Positions 17,775 through 25,048 of a stretch of DNA of 64,000 nucleotides are shown piece by piece. The DNA comes from Tepidiforma bonchosmolovskayae (GTDB lineage Bacteria > Chloroflexota > Dehalococcoidia > Tepidiformales > Tepidiformaceae), in contig NZ_CP042829.1 in the NCBI RefSeq assembly GCF_008838325.1, forward strand, positions 248,001 to 312,000, written 5' to 3'. Positions within the stretch are counted from its first letter, which is position 1. Every line of letters begins with the position of its first letter. Both the position numbers and the translations under genes were made by a program. The notes under the pieces are model-generated. The model was not told where the DNA came from and did not search any database. It was given only the letters and a program-made list of their open reading frames with translations.

Positions 17775-18482
17775 GTGGCAACCGCAGACCCACCGGGACG
17801 CAGCGTGGCGGTCTACCACCTCGGGACGACCAGCTATGGGGAAGTGCACCGGCTCCAGCAGCGGCTCCAGGCCGCCCGCAGGGCGGGGTCCGGGGTGGAT
17901 ACGCTGCTGCTGACCGAACACCGGCCGGTGTTTACGCTCGGCCGGAGCCACCCGGTGCCGAGCCTCCGCGTGGCGGAGGAGGTGGTGCGGCAGTACGGCA
18001 TCGAGATTGTGCCGACCGAGCGCGGCGGGGACATCACGTACCACGGGCCGGGGCAGCTGGTGGCGTACGGCATCATCGCGCTGAAGGGCTGGGGGATGGG
18101 CGTCACCGAGTACGTGAGCGGGCTCGAGGAGACCGTCATCGGCGTGCTGGCGGACTGGGGCCTCAGGGGCGAACGGTCGGAGCGCGGCCGGGGCGTCTGG
18201 GTCGAAGGCCGGAAGATTGCGTCGGTCGGGCTCAATGTCCGGGGCTGGGTCACGATGCACGGGATCGCGCTGAATGTGGATACCGACCTCGGGCATTTCG
18301 AGCTGATCAACCCCTGCGGGATGAACGACGTCGAGATGACGACCATGGCGGCAGAGGTCGGCCGCCAGGTAGCGCTTGACGACGTGGCGGAGGCGTTCGT
18401 CTTCCACTTCGGGCGGGTATTCGGGTGCGCTGCGAAGCTTCAGCCGATCCCGGGACGGGAAAAGGCGCAGCAGGGCAGGTAG
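17775..18482 (+). CDS. lipB: octanoyl-[ACP]:protein octanoyltransferase
   Basis: First step of endogenous lipoate synthesis: transfers octanoyl from ACP to lipoyl-domain Lys. 235 residues from GTG 17775 (GGAG 4 nt upstream, partly inside the previous stop). The signature RGGDITYHGPGQLVAYG lies at about 77-93; the catalytic Lys is in GRKIASVG and the catalytic Cys in LINPCGM near 177. It is coupled to the degenerate E2-like gene upstream. lipA and functional E1/E2/E3 genes are not in the window. Confidence 0.93.
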   Translation: MATADPPGRSVAVYHLGTTSYGEVHRLQQRLQAARRAGSGVDTLLLTEHRPVFTLGRSHPVPSLRVAEEVVRQYGIEIVPTERGGDITYHGPGQLVAYGIIALKGWGMGVTEYVSGLEETVIGVLADWGLRGERSERGRGVWVEGRKIASVGLNVRGWVTMHGIALNVDTDLGHFELINPCGMNDVEMTTMAAEVGRQVALDDVAEAFVFHFGRVFGCAAKLQPIPGREKAQQGR

Positions 18483-18593
18483 GAACGGCGGCCCGACTCC
18501 GGGGAGCGCCCAGGGGCATTCCCCGATTTCTCTGTGCCGCCAGGAACCTTCGGTCAGCTGCGGGCGTTTCCCTGTGCAGGAGGGCACAGTTCG

Positions 18594-18671
18594 ATGGCAC
18601 GGACCGTGAATGCGCTCGCGCTGTTCGCGACGCTCTACGCAGCGGTGATTCTCATGCGGGTGGTCGACTGA
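18594..18671 (+). CDS. possible 25-residue single-span membrane peptide
   Basis: ATG 18594 opens a 25-codon frame: a short polar start (MARTVN), then a continuous hydrophobic stretch of about 15 residues, and an Arg near the end, with TGA at 18671. GGAGGG lies 9 nt upstream. It is 111 bp after lipB and convergent with yebC. The strong RBS plus a complete membrane-span pattern in so short a frame make it plausible; no homologue is known to me. Confidence 0.4.
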   Translation: MARTVNALALFATLYAAVILMRVVD

Positions 18672-18683
18672 GCCGAGCCCGCA

Positions 18684-19433
18684 TCACCCGGCGTAGGAGG
18701 CGATGGCTTCGTCGCTGAAGTCGGCGTTGGAGTAGACGCGCTGGACGTCCTCGAGGTCCTCGAGGGCTTCGATGAGGCGGAGTGCCTGGTGCGCCGTTTT
18801 CTCGTCGAGCTCGATGGTCGTCTTTGGGATCATGGCGAAGTCGGCGTTTTCGACCTGGTAGCCGGCGGCCTCGAGCTGCCTGCGGACGGATTCGAGGGCA
18901 GCGGGGTCGGTACGGACCTCGATGACATCGCCCTGGACGTCGACGTCTTCGGCGCCGGCGTCGATTGCCTGGAGTGCGACCTCATCGGGGTCGCGGCCTT
19001 CGAGCGGGATGGTGATGATGCCGCGGGGTTCGAACTGCCAGGCGACGGAGCCGGTTTCGCCGAGGCTGCCGCCGGCCCGGCTGAACTGGTGGCGGACCTC
19101 GGAGACGGTGCGGTTGCGGTTATCGGTGAGGGCAGAGACGAGGATGGCGATACCGCCGGGGCCGTAGCCCTCGTAGGTGATCTCGTCGAGCTGGTCTTCG
19201 CTCGCGCTGCCGGTGGCCCTGGCGATGGCGCGTTCGATGTTGTCGTTCGGCATGTTGGCGGCGCGGGCGCGCTGGACCGCGAGCCGCAGCTTGAAGTTCG
19301 CGGCCGGGTCGGGGCCGCCCTGCCTGGCCGCCTGCATGATTTCGCGGGTGAGCTTGGTGAAGAGGGCGCCCCGCTTCTGGTCGTTGGCGCCCTTCTGGCG
19401 CTTGATCTGCGCCCACTTCGAATGGCCTGCCAT
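18684..19433 (-). CDS. yebC: YebC/TACO1-family translation/transcription factor
   Basis: 249 residues beginning MAGHSKWAQIKRQKGANDQKRG, the diagnostic N-terminus of YebC proteins, so the start at 19433 is secure even though the frame extends far upstream. Three domains are expected: N-terminal helical (1-80), then two alpha/beta domains containing YEGYGPGGIAI (about 86-96) and the TNRNRTVSEVRH-like segment. Family members relieve ribosome stalling at polyproline stretches or act as DNA-binding regulators. In many genomes yebC adjoins ruvC; not here. Confidence 0.94.
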   Translation of the reverse strand: MAGHSKWAQIKRQKGANDQKRGALFTKLTREIMQAARQGGPDPAANFKLRLAVQRARAANMPNDNIERAIARATGSASEDQLDEITYEGYGPGGIAILVSALTDNRNRTVSEVRHQFSRAGGSLGETGSVAWQFEPRGIITIPLEGRDPDEVALQAIDAGAEDVDVQGDVIEVRTDPAALESVRRQLEAAGYQVENADFAMIPKTTIELDEKTAHQALRLIEALEDLEDVQRVYSNADFSDEAIASYAG

Positions 19434-19543
19434 CGGTCGTGCTCCGGTGGTGGGGTGACGTGGTCTGCACCGAGTGTACCGAGGCGAGCAGGTTGCGGCG
19501 AAATCGGGCTGCGGGGAGCGGCGCCGGGCGCCGGGTCCGGAGC

Positions 19544-20086
19544 CTAGATCGAGCGAACGCCGTCGACAGCGAACCCGGCAGCGATGACCACCGCGAGCCC
19601 CGCCGCGAGGCGCGCGAGTCCGTCGGCGAGCTGACCTGCTGCGCCGAAGCGTGCCGCGGCGAGTGCAAGGGCGCCACCGACTGCGGCGAGCGCCCCGGCG
19701 ATTGCCCAGCCGGCGCTCTCTCGCGCAGCAATGACGAGGACGGCAGCCAGGCCTGCGGGGCCGAGCAGGACCGGCACGGTGAGGGGCACAAGGTCGGCGA
19801 AACGGGAGGCGGGGTCGAACGGGAGACGGAGGGGGCCGAACGCGATCGTGGCTGCGCCGGAGGCGGCGATGACGACCGCGGCTGCGACCAGAAACGACTC
19901 CGGTTCGACGGACAGCGCATCGAGGATGCTGTCGGCGAAGGCGGCAGCGAGGGCGTAGCAGGCGGCGGAAAGGGCGCCGGCAGCGATGAGCTGGCGGGGC
20001 GCGGGGCTTTCGCCGCCAAGGCGCGCGGCTGCGGCGAAGGGATTCAGGGCGGCGACAATTGCAATCACAGCGACAAAGGGAGTCAT
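19544..20086 (-). CDS. MarC-family-like integral membrane protein
   Basis: 180 residues with about six hydrophobic segments. The N-terminal span contains ALNPF, resembling the conserved NPxG of MarC proteins, and the middle has LTVPVLLGPAGLAAVL, resembling MarC PLAxPLLAGPG. MarC proteins were once linked to antibiotic resistance, a link later withdrawn; transport substrate is unknown. The start codon overlaps the stop of the upstream toroid protein by 4 bp, so the two are coupled. The assignment is by motif memory only. Confidence 0.6.
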   Translation of the reverse strand: MTPFVAVIAIVAALNPFAAAARLGGESPAPRQLIAAGALSAACYALAAAFADSILDALSVEPESFLVAAAVVIAASGAATIAFGPLRLPFDPASRFADLVPLTVPVLLGPAGLAAVLVIAARESAGWAIAGALAAVGGALALAAARFGAAGQLADGLARLAAGLAVVIAAGFAVDGVRSI

Positions 20087-21261
20087 GGCGGATCCTTGCC
20101 GGAGAGAACCAGGGATGCGAGGAGGAGCGCTGAGAGCGCGTGCTGCTGGTCGTCCATGCGGGTGACGCCTTCGGTGAACCAGGCGCCCGTCGCGCGGACG
20201 GAGTTGGGCGCTGCCGCGGCGCGAGTGCCGGCCACCTGGCGGTCGCGGAGCATCCCGGCGACGCAGGCGAGGCGTTCGTCGATGGCGGGACGGAGGCGGG
20301 CGAGGCGCGGGTCGGCGTCGGCGGCCTGGCGAAGGCCGGCGAGGCCTTCGCCCCAGGTTCCCATGCCGGCGGCGCGCGCCTGCCGGCCATGGAGGAGGCG
20401 GGAGAGGGCGGTGTCGCGGCGGGCCGATTCAGCGCGCACGAGGAGGCCGAACCGGGCTGCGAGCGATTCCAGGTAGCGAATCTCCGATTCGGCGAGGCCC
20501 CAGGACGCCATTTCGCCGAAGCCGTAGGCGGCCCACTGGTCGGCCCAGGGCGGGAATTCGAGGCCTTCGACGCGGTCGCGGTCTTCGGCGAGGTAGCGGG
20601 CCGTGCGGCGGGCGGCCGCATCCCATCCTTCGCCGGGGAACAGCCGGTGCATCAGCGTGAGCGCCCAGAATGCTTCGCCGGTGGCGTACTTCGAGCGCTC
20701 TCCCGGGACCGGCTGGAGGGTGCCGGGGTCCCAGCGGTTGAGAAAAGCGCCGTCGGGGAGCTGGAGGGCGAGCATCCCACGGGCGAGGTCGCGCATGAGG
20801 GCATCGTAGCCGGGATCCGCGGTGGCGATGCGGCGCTGCGCCAGGGCGGCCAGCATGAGCGCGGTAGCGCCAAGGGGAACGCTGCCGCCGGCCGGGTCCC
20901 GGAGGCCGGCCCAGTCGGCGTGGCGGTAGAGGTTGCGGAGCATCCAGCCGAGGCCGCGGTCGGCAGCAGGCAGGACGGAGGGGTCACCTGCCGCGGCGAG
21001 CTGGTAGAGGGACATCGTGACGCCTGCATGGCGGACGACGTTGTAGCCGAAAAGGTCGGTGTTTTCGGCGAGAGAGTATTCGTACACGTACGAGCCGTCG
21101 GGGTACTGGTTCGCCTCGATCCAGGCTGCGGCGGCCCGGGCCGACTCGAACGCTTCGGCGGGGGTGACCGGTGGGCAGTGCTGCGGCGCGAGGAGCGTCA
21201 GGCGGAGTACGGCAGCTCCCACAGCCCAGGCGGCGACGGTGAGGAGGAGCGGCCGCTTCAT
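20083..21261 (-). CDS. membrane-anchored or secreted alpha/alpha-toroid protein
   Basis: 392 residues. Residues about 5-25 are a signal or anchor segment. The rest has repeating helix pairs with GGSVPLGATALMLAAL, LPDGAFLNRW, YATGEAFWALTLM and GFGEMASW, the repeat style of (alpha/alpha)6 barrels such as prenyltransferase/terpene-cyclase-like or glycan-processing enzymes. Repeated DGS/DGA turns support this. The active site is not recognised, so function stays open. The stop overlaps the MarC-like start (ATGA). Confidence 0.6.
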   Translation of the reverse strand: MKRPLLLTVAAWAVGAAVLRLTLLAPQHCPPVTPAEAFESARAAAAWIEANQYPDGSYVYEYSLAENTDLFGYNVVRHAGVTMSLYQLAAAGDPSVLPAADRGLGWMLRNLYRHADWAGLRDPAGGSVPLGATALMLAALAQRRIATADPGYDALMRDLARGMLALQLPDGAFLNRWDPGTLQPVPGERSKYATGEAFWALTLMHRLFPGEGWDAAARRTARYLAEDRDRVEGLEFPPWADQWAAYGFGEMASWGLAESEIRYLESLAARFGLLVRAESARRDTALSRLLHGRQARAAGMGTWGEGLAGLRQAADADPRLARLRPAIDERLACVAGMLRDRQVAGTRAAAAPNSVRATGAWFTEGVTRMDDQQHALSALLLASLVLSGKDPP

Positions 21262-21297
21262 GGGCGGTGGAGGATACCAGCCGGAGCACGATGGGTG

Positions 21298-21855
21298 CTA
21301 CAGCGCGACAGCGGCTTCTGCGGCCCGGCACAGCCGGTCCATAACCGGAAAGAGTTCGAGTCCGCGAGGCGTGAGCCGGTAGAGCGAGGATGGCGGGTAG
21401 GTGTGTTCAACGGTGCGCTCGATGAGGCCGGCGGCCTGGAGGTCTTTCAGCGCGAGCGTGAGCGCCCGGGGGGTAATGCCGGGGAGTTCGGCCCGCAGCT
21501 GGTTGAAGCGGGATGCGCCGCGCCCGGCTGCAACGAGGACGAGCATCGGCCACTTCTTCAGGGCAAGCTGGACGAGGTCCATGGCGACGACGGCCTCAAC
21601 TGCTTCGATGCAGGAGGCGCCGACGGCCTGCCCGGCCGGCGTGAGCGAGCAGATAGCGCCGCGGGGCGCGGGTTCGCGGCAGAGGACGCCAGCCAGCTCC
21701 AGCCGGCGGATCGTATCGGCGAGGGTATCGCGCGCTGCGTTGAAGGCTTCCTGGAGCCGGGCGACCCGCTGGGGCCCATCGCGGTAGAGCCGCGCGACGG
21801 TCGGCACCGACCAGCGGTAGTGGAAGAGCTGGATGGCGGGGAGAAGCGATGACAA
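21298..21855 (-). CDS. tandem HxlR-type winged-helix regulator
   Basis: 185 residues, TTG start (tentative). Two HxlR-like winged-helix units occupy about 8-80 and 95-180. The second is canonical: ALKKWPMLVLV, FNQLRAELPGITPRALTLAL, LQAAGLIERTV, YRLTPRGLEL. The first is divergent but keeps the order RWSVPTVARL, LADTIRRLELAGVLCRE, CSLTPAGQ. HxlR proteins normally have one domain and act as dimers sensing aldehydes, oxidants or other electrophiles; a fused pair could form an internal pseudo-dimer. Its own promoter carries a matching dyad. Confidence 0.8.
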   Translation of the reverse strand: MSSLLPAIQLFHYRWSVPTVARLYRDGPQRVARLQEAFNAARDTLADTIRRLELAGVLCREPAPRGAICSLTPAGQAVGASCIEAVEAVVAMDLVQLALKKWPMLVLVAAGRGASRFNQLRAELPGITPRALTLALKDLQAAGLIERTVEHTYPPSSLYRLTPRGLELFPVMDRLCRAAEAAVAL

Positions 21856-21888
21856 CGAGCACCCTGCGGGAGGAGCTGCCTGCAGTCG

Positions 21889-21918
21889 GTTTGTACACCG
21901 GGTATACTAAAGCTGCAA
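21889..21918 (-). promoter_or_regulatory. promoter and dyad operator of the HxlR-type gene
   Basis: Minus strand: TTGCAG (21918-21913), a 17-bp spacer, TACAAA (21895-21890). Spacer and -10 contain an imperfect dyad whose arms, read outward, are TTTAGTATACC and TTT-GTACACC (one indel, one mismatch). This fits autoregulation by the downstream winged-helix protein, about 35 bp before its start. Confidence 0.5.
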
Positions 21919-21944
21919 GCCGGACCGGGAACCGGAGGGAAGGC

Positions 21945-21973
21945 TTGCCAATGGCCGGCGGCGGCATCATACT
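21945..21973 (+). promoter_or_regulatory. candidate promoter of the tRNA-tuf operon
   Basis: TTGCCA (21945-21950), 17-bp spacer, CATACT (21968-21973). The -35 matches the consensus at 5 of 6 and the -10 at 4 of 6. Predicted start near 21980, 60 bp before the first tRNA. A second -10-like TATACT lies at 21903-21908 without a good -35. Confidence 0.45.
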
Positions 21974-21981
21974 TAGAGCTT

Positions 21982-22005
21982 GATCCGCTGCGGCGGATCG
22001 TTTTT
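21982..22005 (+). terminator. terminator-like hairpin in the tRNA-tuf leader
   Basis: GATCCGC, 4-nt loop TGCG, GCGGATC, then GTTTTT. It is a perfect 7-bp stem plus a U-run, located upstream of the tRNAs rather than after a gene. It could end transcripts from the weaker upstream -10 at 21903, act as an attenuator, or protect the 5' end. Confidence 0.5.
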
Positions 22006-22039
22006 GTGTTGGAATCCGCTGGGGTTCCCGGGAGGATTC

Positions 22040-22114
22040 GCCCGGGTGGCGCAACGGCAGCGCATCCGATTTGTAATCGGACGGTTAGGGGTTCGAATCC
22101 CCTCTCGGGCTCCA
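22040..22114 (+). tRNA. tRNA-Thr (anticodon TGT)
   Basis: 75 nt including CCA. Acceptor GCCCGGG pairs with CTCGGGC (one G-U), T-arm GGTTCGAATCC, anticodon loop TTTGTAA in stem TCCGA/TCGGA gives TGT (Thr, ACA). First of three tRNAs leading into tuf. Confidence 0.97.
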
Positions 22115-22154
22115 ACACAGACGGCCCGGCGGCGCAAGCGGCCGGGGGTGCCAT

Positions 22155-22241
22155 GGAGAGATGGCCGAGTGGTTAATGGCAGCAGACTGTAAATCTGCCG
22201 CGCTTCGCGCTTCGTAGGTTCGAATCCTACTCTCTCCACCA
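22155..22241 (+). tRNA. tRNA-Tyr (anticodon GTA)
   Basis: 87 nt including CCA with the long variable arm of bacterial tRNA-Tyr (CCGCGCTTCGCGC region). Acceptor GGAGAGA pairs with TCTCTCC; anticodon loop CTGTAAA gives GTA. Second of the operon; flanked by 40-bp spacers that each contain a CCGG-core hairpin. Confidence 0.97.
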
Positions 22242-22281
22242 ACCAGCAACCTGCGACCGGCGGCACAACCGCCGGGTGTCT

Positions 22282-22357
22282 GCCCTCATAGCTCAGCAGG
22301 CAGAGCGCGTTCTTGGTAAGAACGAGGTCTCCGGTTCGAACCCGGATGAGGGCTCCA
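22282..22357 (+). tRNA. tRNA-Thr (anticodon GGT)
   Basis: 76 nt including CCA. Acceptor GCCCTCA pairs with TGAGGGC, anticodon loop TTGGTAA in stem CGTTC/GAACG gives GGT (Thr, ACC). It ends 61 bp before tuf. The order Thr(TGT)-Tyr-Thr(GGT)-tuf mirrors the enterobacterial tufB operon without its tRNA-Gly. Confidence 0.97.
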
Positions 22358-22418
22358 GTGTGGATTCCCGGCGGCGGCGCCGCCGTTCCAAACCAGGCCC
22401 GGAGGGCAAAAGGAACCC

Positions 22419-23618
22419 ATGGCGAAGGCGAAATTTGAGAGGACGAAACCGCACGTCAACGTAGGGACGATCGGGCACGTTGACCACGGGAAGACGTCGT
22501 TGACGGCGGCGATCACGAAGGTGCTCGCCCTGAAGGGGGAAGCGGAGTACCGGCCGTTCGACTCGATCGACAATGCGCCGGAGGAACGTGCGCGCGGCAT
22601 CACGATTGCGATTGCGCACGTGGAGTACGAGACGGACAAGCGGCACTACGCGCACGTCGACTGCCCGGGCCATGCGGACTACATCAAGAACATGATCACC
22701 GGTGCGGCCCAGATGGACGGGGCGATCCTGGTGGTGGCCGCGCCCGAGGGGCCGATGCCGCAGACGCGGGAGCACGTCCTCCTGGCGCGGCAGGTGGAAG
22801 TGCCGGCGCTGGTCGTCTTCCTGAACAAGGTGGACATGATGGAGGACCCGGAGCTCCTCGAGCTGGTCGAGCTGGAGCTGCGGGAGCTCCTGACCTCGCA
22901 GGGCTTCCCGGGCGATGAAGTGCCGATCATCCGCGGCTCGGCGCTGAAGGCGCTGGAGTCGACCTCGACCGACCCGAATGCGCCCGAGTACAAGTGCATC
23001 TGGGAGCTGATGGATGCGGTCGACAACTACATCCCGACGCCGGTGCGGCCGCTCGATAAGCCGTTCCTGATGCCGATCGAGGACGTTTTCGGCATCAAGG
23101 GGCGCGGCACGGTGGTGACCGGCCGGATCGAGCGCGGGGTGGTGAAGGTCGGCGACGAAGTGGAGATCGTCGGCCTGCGGGAGACGAAGAAGACGACCGT
23201 CACGGGCGTCGAGATGTTCAAGAAGATGCTGGACGAAGGCCAGGCGGGCGACAACGTCGGCTGCCTCCTGCGCGGCATCGAGCGGGATGAGGTGGAGCGC
23301 GGGCAGGTGCTCTGCAAGCCGGGGAGCATCAAGCCGCACACGAAGTTCGAGGCCCAGGTGTACGTCCTCTCCAAGGAAGAGGGCGGGCGCCACACCCCGT
23401 TCTTCAACGGCTACCGGCCCCAGTTCTACGTCCGCACCACCGACGTCACCGGCACCATCCACCTCCCCGAGGGCGTCGAAATGGTCATGCCCGGTGACAA
23501 CATCACCATGACCGTCGAACTCATCCAGCCCGTCGCCATCGAAGACGGCCTCCGCTTCGCCATCCGCGAAGGCGGCCGCACCGTCGGCGCCGGCGTCGTC
23601 ACCAAGATCCTCGCCTGA
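22419..23618 (+). CDS. tuf: elongation factor Tu
   Basis: GTPase that delivers aminoacyl-tRNA to the ribosome. 399 residues, full length. G1 GHVDHGKTS (about 19-27), G3 DCPGHADY, G4 NKVD, then the beta-barrel domains II and III ending [26 protein letters not shown] precedes the ATG. It follows three tRNAs and is followed by rpmG, secE and nusG. From about codon 334 (23418) to the stop, synonymous codons become almost uniformly C-ending (Thr ACC, Val GTC, Pro CCC, Leu CTC, Arg CGC), unlike the G/C mix before; the gene looks mosaic. Confidence 0.98.
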   Translation: MAKAKFERTKPHVNVGTIGHVDHGKTSLTAAITKVLALKGEAEYRPFDSIDNAPEERARGITIAIAHVEYETDKRHYAHVDCPGHADYIKNMITGAAQMDGAILVVAAPEGPMPQTREHVLLARQVEVPALVVFLNKVDMMEDPELLELVELELRELLTSQGFPGDEVPIIRGSALKALESTSTDPNAPEYKCIWELMDAVDNYIPTPVRPLDKPFLMPIEDVFGIKGRGTVVTGRIERGVVKVGDEVEIVGLRETKKTTVTGVEMFKKMLDEGQAGDNVGCLLRGIERDEVERGQVLCKPGSIKPHTKFEAQVYVLSKEEGGRHTPFFNGYRPQFYVRTTDVTGTIHLPEGVEMVMPGDNITMTVELIQPVAIEDGLRFAIREGGRTVGAGVVTKILA

Positions 23619-23650
23619 GGGCGGGCCTTCGGGCAGGAGGGAGAAGCCAC

Positions 23651-23818
23651 ATGGCGAAGAATAAGGGGGACCGGATCATCATCCACCTCCAGAGCACGGA
23701 GGGGCCGGTGTACCGGTACACGACCCAGAAGAACCGCCGGAACGATTCGGGCCGGCTTGAGCTCAAGAAGTACCACCCGGGGCTGCGGAAGCACGTCCTC
23801 TTTCGGGAGACGCGGTAA
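23651..23818 (+). CDS. rpmG: 50S ribosomal protein L33
   Basis: 55 residues, too short for routine frame lists. Sequence contains [19 protein letters not shown] and ends [10 protein letters not shown], the L33 core. It has no Cys, so this is the zinc-independent (C-minus) form. Located in the classic rpmG-secE-nusG order, 32 bp after tuf and 5 bp before secE. RBS GGAGGGAGAAG upstream of ATG 23651. Confidence 0.95.
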   Translation: MAKNKGDRIIIHLQSTEGPVYRYTTQKNRRNDSGRLELKKYHPGLRKHVLFRETR

Positions 23819-23823
23819 CGCCA

Positions 23824-24168
23824 ATGGCACGAGCACAACGCCGGCGCGCGGCGACCGTAGCGCCGGACGGTTCCCAGCCAGCCGAAGGCCCGCGCCCTGC
23901 GCGGACGTCGCTGCCGCGGCCCCCGGCAACGCCGGGGCCTATCGCGCGGCCCGAGGCGCCGAAGCGGAGCCCGTTCGGCTTCCTTAAGCGGCTCCAGCCG
24001 CGGTTCGTGGCGGATATCATCGCCGAGCTGCGGAAGGTGACCTGGCCGTCCTTCCAGGAGACGCGCTACCTGACCATCGTCGTGGCAATCGTCGCCGTGG
24101 CGATGGGGCTCTTCCTGGGGGCGGTGGACCTGCTCTTCGGCTGGATCATCGAGAGGCTGTTCTTCTAA
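23824..24168 (+). CDS. secE: preprotein translocase subunit SecE
   Basis: 114 residues. Residues about 1-50 are a Pro/Arg/Ala-rich extension absent from minimal SecE; then the conserved amphipathic helix ADIIAELRKVTWPSFQETR (about 63-81) and one membrane span (about 83-110). Single-span SecE is the usual form outside Enterobacteria. It stabilises SecY in the translocon. Starts 5 bp after rpmG and ends 2 bp before nusG. Confidence 0.95.
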   Translation: MARAQRRRAATVAPDGSQPAEGPRPARTSLPRPPATPGPIARPEAPKRSPFGFLKRLQPRFVADIIAELRKVTWPSFQETRYLTIVVAIVAVAMGLFLGAVDLLFGWIIERLFF

Positions 24169-24170
24169 CG

Positions 24171-24851
24171 ATGACCGACGAACAGAAGCCGATAACCGCG
24201 CTCTCCGGCATCAGCCCCGACCAGCCCAGTAAGCGCCCGGCGCGGCGCCGCAAGTCTGAGGACGAGCTCGAGCAGGAGCAGCTCACCGACGAGGAGATCA
24301 ACGCGCCCGGGCGGAAGTGGTACTTCGTGCACACGTACAGCGGGCACGAAAACAAGGTCCGCAATGCCATTAAGGCGACCGTGGAGCGGATGGACGCCGG
24401 CGACAAGATTTTCCACGTGGTGGTGCCCACGGAAGACGAGATTGAGATTCGCGACGGCCAGCGGCGGACCGTGAAGCGGAAGCTCTACCCCGGATATGTC
24501 CTGGTGCAGACCATCGAGCTGAAGGAGGGCGACCCCGTCTCCGACGCGGTGTGGCACCTCATTCGGAACACGACGGGGGTGACCGGGTTTGTGAGCTCAG
24601 GCACGCGGCCGGTGCCGCTGTCGCAGGACGAGGTGAACCATATCCTCCGTGCGATGCGGATGGAGCAGCCGCGCGTCCGGGTGGCGTTCCAGCCCGGGCA
24701 GTCGGTTCGCATCGTTGACGGCCCGTTCGAAGACTTCGTCGGCACGGTCGATGAAATCAACACCGAGAAGGGCCGCGTGAAGGTGATCGTGAACATGTTC
24801 GGCCGGGAGACGCCGGTCGAGCTGGACTTCCTCCAGGTGGAACGCGTCTAA
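24171..24851 (+). CDS. nusG: transcription termination/antitermination factor NusG
   Basis: 226 residues: a charged N-terminal extension (about 1-45), the NGN domain beginning RKWYFVHTYSGHENKV, with the RNA-polymerase-contacting core KRKLYPGYVLVQ near 104-115, and a C-terminal KOW domain (about 172-226) with GQSVRIVDGPFEDFVGTV. Standard NusG is about 180 residues; the extra length is the acidic N-terminus. A strong hairpin 50 bp downstream ends the unit, and rplK does not follow directly. Confidence 0.96.
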   Translation: MTDEQKPITALSGISPDQPSKRPARRRKSEDELEQEQLTDEEINAPGRKWYFVHTYSGHENKVRNAIKATVERMDAGDKIFHVVVPTEDEIEIRDGQRRTVKRKLYPGYVLVQTIELKEGDPVSDAVWHLIRNTTGVTGFVSSGTRPVPLSQDEVNHILRAMRMEQPRVRVAFQPGQSVRIVDGPFEDFVGTVDEINTEKGRVKVIVNMFGRETPVELDFLQVERV

Positions 24852-24901
24852 GGTACAACGGTGGGAGCCCTGGGGGCTGCCGACGCCAGAACGCAGCACC
24901 A

Positions 24902-24928
24902 CCGCCCCGGCCGAATCGGCCGGGGCGG
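24902..24928 (+). terminator. strong hairpin/terminator after nusG
   Basis: 11-bp perfect stem CCGCCCCGGCC/GGCCGGGGCGG with loop GAATC, followed by TTCGCTTCT. The T-content is weak but stem stability is high. It separates nusG from the convergent peptide-permease gene. Confidence 0.65.
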
Positions 24929-25048
24929 TTCGCTTCTGCCGTGTACGACCGCGCCAGGGTCGGGCGCCGCGGAGGGAGAGCCTGCGGTGACCCGGGAGCG
25001 CGCCGCGGCTTCCGCCGCCGGGGAGAGGCCACCGGGAGACAGCGCCTG

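Noticed and set aside
22242-22281. Relic of a tRNA-Gly between tRNA-Tyr and tRNA-Thr
   Set aside because: The 40-bp spacer only holds a CCGGCGG hairpin, with no T-arm or acceptor remnants.
24852-24928. Possible L10-type ribosomal-protein leader after nusG
   Set aside because: A CTGCCGA segment and terminator recall such leaders, but rplJ does not follow and the conserved pairing could not be shown by eye. A covariance-model search (L10_leader) would decide.
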